Source of the DNA: Rossellomorea aquimaris
GTDB taxonomy: Bacteria > Bacillota > Bacilli > Bacillales > Bacillaceae_B
DNA: 64,000 nt
Reading direction: 5' to 3'
NCBI RefSeq assembly: GCF_020172085.1
Contig: NZ_JAIVAT010000003.1
Span: 1,426,001 to 1,490,000, forward strand
The first letter of the stretch is position 1. Every line of letters begins with the position of its first letter. Shown here in pieces: positions 59,332 through 64,000 of the stretch. The notes beneath the pieces were generated by a model, which saw only the letters and a list, made by a program, of their open reading frames with translations, was not told where the DNA came from and ran no database searches. Made by a program: the position numbers and the translations under genes.

Positions 59332-61185
59332 TTACTCCAAAAATCTCAATAAATCTCCATACACAATATCATCTGACCGCCTTAATTCCTCCCTTACCTT
59401 TTCCTTGTATGGCTCGCAACGTGAGTCACTGACTGGTTTTTCACCTATATTGCTGTAGCAAGCATTGTCTTGAAAAATATACTTCTCCGTAATGAAATCC
59501 CCATCCCGAAAGATAACAGGATGATTTCCATCTCTAGTAAACAGACTGTGCCCAAATGAAAGGGTGTCCTTCGATTCGATGCCCAATAAATGTAGGATGG
59601 TCGCGCGGATATCAATCTCCCCTCCAATGGTTTCAATCGTTTTCGCTTTTTCACCAGGTACATGAATGATAAGGGGTACCTGTTGGAGCTTGGCATGATT
59701 TACAGGAGTATCCTCTTGACCCAGAAGTTCAAACACTCCCTGTTCATATTTTTCAGAAATCCCGTAATGATCCCCATAAAGGACGACTACTGTATTCTGA
59801 TACATTCCATTTGATTTTAGTTTCTCAAATAACGCCTTAATGGCTTCATCTTCATATCTCACCGTTGTAACATAACGATTTACAACATCTTCACTGGTAG
59901 AAGCCTCTTCAATGAACTGATCATGTTCTTCCAATAGGAACGGAAAGTGATTCGTCAATGTAATCAGACGTGTATAGAATGGCTGCGGAATTTCCTCTAG
60001 ATAGGTAAATGTCTGATCAAAAAATGGAATGTCCTTAATCCCGTAATTCACCGAATTTTCTTCGGTCACGGTGTAATCCCTCTTGGAAAAATAGCGATCG
60101 TACCCAAGCGACTCATACATGGATTCACGGTTCCAGAATGTCCGGTCATTACCGTGAAATACAGCTGCATAATAATCTTCCTGTGCTTTCAGGAGATGAG
60201 GAAGACTTCTGTATGTATTGTCGGGTTTCCTCACAAATGCTGATCCGCTTGATAAAGGGTATAATCCCGTGTCGATCATAAACTCTGCATCCGATGTTTT
60301 TCCCTGTGCGGTCTGATCATAAATATTCGTAAAGTAAAAACTATCCTTTATCAATTCATTCAGGAACGGTGTAATTTCTTCTCCATTGATTTTTTGATTG
60401 ATTGCAAAATTCTGTGTAGATTCCATACTGACTAAAATCAAGTTTTTCCCTTCAGCAACCCCAAATAAGTCCGACGGTTCTTGTTTGGACGACTTTGTAT
60501 ACCTTAAGGACGCCTCTGTGTCTGATTTGCCTGCAAGCAGGTACGAGATCGGGTTCGTAGCTGCAATCGCGATATCGTATAAATGCTAATTGAATGGTCC
60601 GATTGATTTAACCAGTTGCTCCCTGTCGTAGGACTCTGCAAATAAATAAGGAGATCTCACCAAACCAATCACAAGTGTACTCATTAGTAAAGTCACACTT
60701 AATCCTATGTAGCTGAACTTCCATTTCCGTGATAAAACGGTGGCTCCCCTTGGTTTTCCCTTTAGTATCCATCCAGCCAAGAGGATATCTACCAATAACA
60801 GAATATCCCAGGGGCTCATCAGTTCAAATGTGCTTGGCCCGATCCCTCCCACGTTTTTAAACTGAAAAAGAATAGGGACCGTTACGAAATCTGAATAAAA
60901 CCGAAAGTAAAGAAGGTCACCGTATAGGAGACCGGTTACAATCCCCATCAGAATGATAACCAGGATCGGTTTCAATTTCCTAAAGAAGAAAAAGCTGAAT
61001 CCAATCAATATCAATAACGATCCAACCGGATTAAATAGAATAAGTAAGATGTCAAGAAATGATTCCACGTGCAGGTTGAACCCTAAGAGCGATACCAAAA
61101 CGGTTTTGACCCATAGGGACAGAATCGCGAACCCTGCCAATTGTTCGTTGCTAAATGCCAAAAGAAATTTTTTCACTTCACTCAT
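59332..61185 (-). pseudogene. LtaS-like sulfatase-family gene interrupted by an in-frame amber codon
   Basis: Frame of 618 codons, as in full-length LTA synthases. Codons 1-199 encode five membrane helices and end SIGPFN; codon 200 is TAG (60588-60586) where related proteins have Tyr; the same frame then continues with HLYDIAIAT... to the normal end. The extracellular part keeps the LtaS active site: Glu255 (VSMESTQ), Thr297 (QGKTSD), and DHYGI near the end. There is no frameshift and one base change explains the stop. Without readthrough the 199-residue product lacks the enzyme domain, and an internal start yields a soluble piece without membrane helices. ATG 61185 overlaps the stop of the preceding gene by four bases. 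Confidence 0.8.
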
Positions 61186-62795
61186 TGGATTACCTTTGGA
61201 TCCCTCATGCTTTGAAATTCTCTTGTGAGAACAGACATTGCGTTCAATACCTTCCATTCATTTTGCGATCCCATGAGTGCCACTTGAACCCAATTCCTGT
61301 TAATCAAGTATTTACTTTCGTAGCTTAATAAGATGCCAGCCCCTTTACAGACATCTCCAAATTGTCTACTGCATAGTTCCTTGTTTAGAGCGACTGTAAT
61401 TACCCAGGGAGCATACGATTCACCCTCAAGCAGATGTAAACCTTCTTGTTTTAATAAGCGCCTTACTTTTTGGGAAATTATAAGATTTTTTTCATAGTCG
61501 ACCACCTGTAAGGCTTCATTTAACGCACCCAGAAGGTTGGATGAATGAGTAAACGGGACGCTTCCACCGTTCGTAGCATACATCCCCACATCCAGATATC
61601 TTGGGATGGAATCACTTGGATTGATTTTATCACGATGAAATATCAGAGCCAGACCGGGATAAGACCCCAGTGCCTTTCCACTTACAGAGCTTGCGAGATA
61701 AACATTTTTTTAATCAATCGGAATCGCACCTACGGAACTGCAGGCATCCACACAAAGCTCTACATCGTATTTTTGACATAGCGAAAGAAGCTTCCCTATT
61801 TTGTATAAGTACCCCGTTGATGTCTCACAATGAACAGTCCAAAGCCATTTTATACCTGGATCACATTGGAGTACGGTCTCAATTTCATCCAATGTAATCC
61901 GGTCATTCCATTCCTTTTCAATGGTATGAAAAGATAAATCGAATCGTTTTCCATGATCCATCAACCTATAACCAAATTCTCCATTTGCAAGAATGAGCCC
62001 CCTTCCGGATAGCTTTGTCAGTTGAGCAGCTACCATATCATTGGCAAGAGTACCGGTTCCCACTGCCACCTGAACATGATTCGCACTTGTCATTTTCCTT
62101 AAGTTCTTTCGCACCTCTTCCATTTCTTGAAGAAATAAACTGCTCCTATGTGAAATAGCTTCCTTTTTAAAGGCATCTTCCACCCTTTTATGACGGGGAA
62201 CGGGTCCAGGAAGAAATACATGAGGAAGGGTTTCTTCAGACTTTCGTACCATCAAGCGCCGAAACGCTTTGGTAGAATTCTCAAAACTTTCACGAGTCAG
62301 ATACATGGGCTGAAATCTCGCAGCATCTTTACCGACGAGTTTTGCAAACGGACGAAAGCCCATACGCTTATATAGTTTAAGCTGCCGAACAGTACCTGAG
62401 ATCAAGGCCATGGTATATCCCTTTTCTAAACAATGTGATAGAAGCACCTCACATAATTGATAGAATACCCTCGTACTCCTATATGTTTCCTTAACAGATA
62501 AAAGCCTGATTTCACACAGTACGGAATGTGGGGGCAAATACTCATCCAAGTTGCCCAACTTTTGATCCAACGAAAAAGGTCTGTCAGATCTTACGGCAAT
62601 CATTCCCACAACTTCATCTCCAGCCTTTGCGATGACATATGTATTTTCATCGTGAAACCGATCCTTAAGCATGCGACTATCATTTATTTCATGCTGAGGG
62701 ATTTCCTCTACGAACGTTTGATAATTTAAAGAGTATATTTGTTGAAATTCATCCGGATCTCTTGCAATCTTATATTGCAACATTTGACTATTCAT
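61182..62795 (-). pseudogene. GNAT-class V aminotransferase fusion interrupted by an in-frame ochre codon
   Basis: Frame of 538 codons. Residues ~1-170 are a GNAT domain (SVLCEIRLLSVKETYRSTRVFYQLCEVLL; TVRQLKLYKRMGF). Residues ~190-537 are a class V (PhnW / serine-pyruvate type) aminotransferase with VGTGTLANDMVA, WTVHCETSTGYL and VDACSSVGAIPID. Codon 362 is TAA (61712-61710), probably from TTA; the frame then resumes with KNVYLASSVSGKALGS, placing the likely PLP lysine at 374, followed by a 135-residue C-terminal portion. So the first 361 codons alone lack the catalytic lysine. ATG 62795 follows AGGAGGTACAAGT. It belongs to the plsY-like operon. Confidence 0.78.
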
Positions 62796-62806
62796 ACTTG
62801 TACCTC

Positions 62807-63382
62807 CTATGTTTGAACTGAATGGTGAAATGATCGGTTATGGGATAACAGAATAATCACAAATAAAATTCCCAAGCCAGCAGATTTAATGAATGAATCC
62901 TCAATCATAATGGCTGTTATGGGAATGGAAGCCATTGAAAGAAAACCGGCTAATGTGTACTTCCTGATTACGATGTAAACACCACCCATCATGATGGCAA
63001 AGACAACGATACTTAACGGACAAAGAAATAAAGCAGAAGCCAAATAGGCGACAATCCCCTTACCGCCATGAAATCCGAGTTGGAAGGGAAATAGATGTCC
63101 CATCACTACCATTAAAGAGCTTAGGATTAAATAGCCTTCTCCCTTGATCAGGACGGATGTGATGAATAATGCGAGAATCACTTTTCCTGCATCAATGAAA
63201 ATCGTCAACAAGAATCCTTTCTTGCCTGCCATCCTTCCTGCATTCGTAGCCCCTACATTCCCGCTTCCGACCTTCCGGATATCCTTTCCAGTGAAAGCTT
63301 TTACAATATAATAAGCTCCTGTTATACTTCCCAGAGCGTAAGAAAGCATCATGATTAGACTTATTGTCAAACTGTGACTCAT
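62807..63382 (-). CDS. PlsY-like glycerol-3-phosphate acyltransferase
   Basis: 191 residues, five to six membrane helices. PlsY motifs are present: GSGNVGATNAGR (~38-49), GHLFPFQLGFHGGKGIVAYLAS (~93-114, with the conserved GGKG) and the C-terminal SHNRSFHHS. PlsY acylates G3P from acyl-phosphate at the start of phospholipid synthesis. Being next to a GNAT-aminotransferase fusion and an LtaS-like gene, it may be a second, specialised copy; the main plsY is usually located beside parE. Its TAG stop overlaps the AGGAGG of the next gene. Confidence 0.88.
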   Translation of the reverse strand: MSHSLTISLIMMLSYALGSITGAYYIVKAFTGKDIRKVGSGNVGATNAGRMAGKKGFLLTIFIDAGKVILALFITSVLIKGEGYLILSSLMVVMGHLFPFQLGFHGGKGIVAYLASALFLCPLSIVVFAIMMGGVYIVIRKYTLAGFLSMASIPITAIMIEDSFIKSAGLGILFVIILLSHNRSFHHSVQT

Positions 63383-63440
63383 GTTACCTGCTCCCTGCTA
63401 TTCTTATATGTTAATAGACGGTAGAACCATGTAAAAAGTT

Positions 63441-64000
63441 TCATATATTTACCTTTTCTTCTTTCCTTCTCTTCTTAACGATGATAAAAGGGGCATATAA
63501 AATAATAAAAAGAAAAAAACTGACCCCTTCCAAGGAAATCAGATACCAAGGATATTCTCCCAAATAATCAATGGGACTTGCATTATAAGGTTTATGCATG
63601 AGAAACATATAATTCGCTCCAACCATTTTGTTGACTAAATAAGCGAATAAGGCAAACCCATTTAATGCAAAAAATGCCCGGATCAAGGAACCGAATGTCA
63701 GTCTGAACCCTTCGATCCACACCATGTACAAACAAGCTACTACAATCGTTAAATGGGCAAGAAAGAATTGAAAATACCGGAAGTGAGGAAATCCGAAAAA
63801 AAGCTCCGGTGTGATGATGGCTATAAACGCACCTGACATACTGACAAAGAAACCGATTTCAAAGATCCGATAGCTTCTGGTCAACAACATGATGATACAA
63901 AGATACAATGATAATGAACATAGTTGAAATGGCAGGTTGACGGCTACTTCCCAATGATCATTGATGATATACCACACTTGAAAAGACGCCTCACTCAATA
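63441..64000 (-). CDS. TIGR02206 (YwaF-like) membrane protein, 5' end outside window
   Basis: At least 186 residues; the frame is open to the window edge. Visible parts are SEASFQVWYIINDHWEVAVNLPFQLCSLSLYLCIIML near the start, then RYFQFFLAHLTIVVACLYMVW and a C-terminal KKRRKEEK tail, with about five membrane helices seen. YwaF/TIGR02206 proteins are integral membrane proteins of unknown function with conserved His and Asn residues. It precedes plsY by 58 bases on the same strand and may share its transcript. Confidence 0.85.
   Translation of the reverse strand, partial: LSEASFQVWYIINDHWEVAVNLPFQLCSLSLYLCIIMLLTRSYRIFEIGFFVSMSGAFIAIITPELFFGFPHFRYFQFFLAHLTIVVACLYMVWIEGFRLTFGSLIRAFFALNGFALFAYLVNKMVGANYMFLMHKPYNASPIDYLGEYPWYLISLEGVSFFLFIILYAPFIIVKKRRKEEKVNI

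Noticed and set aside
59332..62795. Frameshifts in the two broken genes of the lipid operon
   Set aside because: In both, the reading frame before and after the stop is the same; each is a single nonsense codon.

Overview
The window looks like chromosomal DNA of a low-GC, Gram-positive, endospore-former-type Bacillaceae. The grounds are Shine-Dalgarno sites of the AGGAGG type before nearly every gene, frequent TTG/GTG starts, T-box leaders, paired FluC channels, an M4 neutral protease, FusB-like and CD3324-type proteins, YetF/YitT families and a KinB-like sensor kinase. A Rossellomorea/Bacillus-type marine or soil strain is my inference; nothing in the window fixes the genus. I saw no rRNA, tRNA, CRISPR array or prophage.

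Layout. 1-7 kb: end of an MFS drug exporter, a DinB protein, a TetR-controlled ABC exporter operon with two identical operator palindromes, NIPSNAP/YdcF proteins and a FluC pair. 7-11 kb: a large SWIM-SNF2 helicase, then a gene-poor stretch with an unannotated 26-residue holin-like peptide and a 20-bp phased repeat array. 11-20.8 kb: acetate permease, YetF-like protein, ferritin-like protein, a GNAT-pentapeptide fusion, a serine hydrolase, TyrZ with a Tyr T-box (and a second 20-bp array inside its leader), an O-methyltransferase, an SMP-30 protein, and a MarR-nitroreductase-monooxygenase operon. 20.9-22.9 kb: an IS3/IS150-type element nested inside an older inverted-repeat element. 22.9-37.3 kb: mostly minus-strand metabolic and resistance-type genes (HAD, DinB, FAD enzyme, MFS, ArsR, RlmN, FusB-like, acetyltransferases, beta-lactamase-like and metallo-hydrolase proteins, a T-box-controlled acetyltransferase). 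37.6-45.2 kb: secreted enzymes (M4 protease, M14 carboxypeptidase, lipase), a SulP transporter and a Usp. 45.7-49.9 kb: PadR-ChrA, PssA and small membrane proteins. 50-57 kb: phenylalanine hydroxylase plus pterin dehydratase under a Tyr T-box, two acetyltransferases, a second UMP kinase under a leader-peptide attenuator, and a short ThrRS under tandem Thr T-boxes. 57-64 kb: an orphan sensor kinase, then a minus-strand envelope/lipid operon (YwaF-like, PlsY, GNAT-aminotransferase fusion, LtaS-like) in which the last two genes each carry one in-frame stop codon.

Three themes connect the genes. First, much control is by RNA: five T-boxes (two for Tyr, two in tandem for Thr, one of unresolved specificity before an acetyltransferase) and one probable ribosome-mediated attenuator. 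Second, stress and antibiotic-type functions are frequent: exporters, MarR/TetR/PadR/ArsR circuits, FusB-like, RlmN, spare tRNA synthetases and six GNAT domains. Third, intergenic regions hold several small repeat families: two sets of arrays with a strict 20-bp period, and mini-elements bounded by inverted GAGGGACGGACCT.
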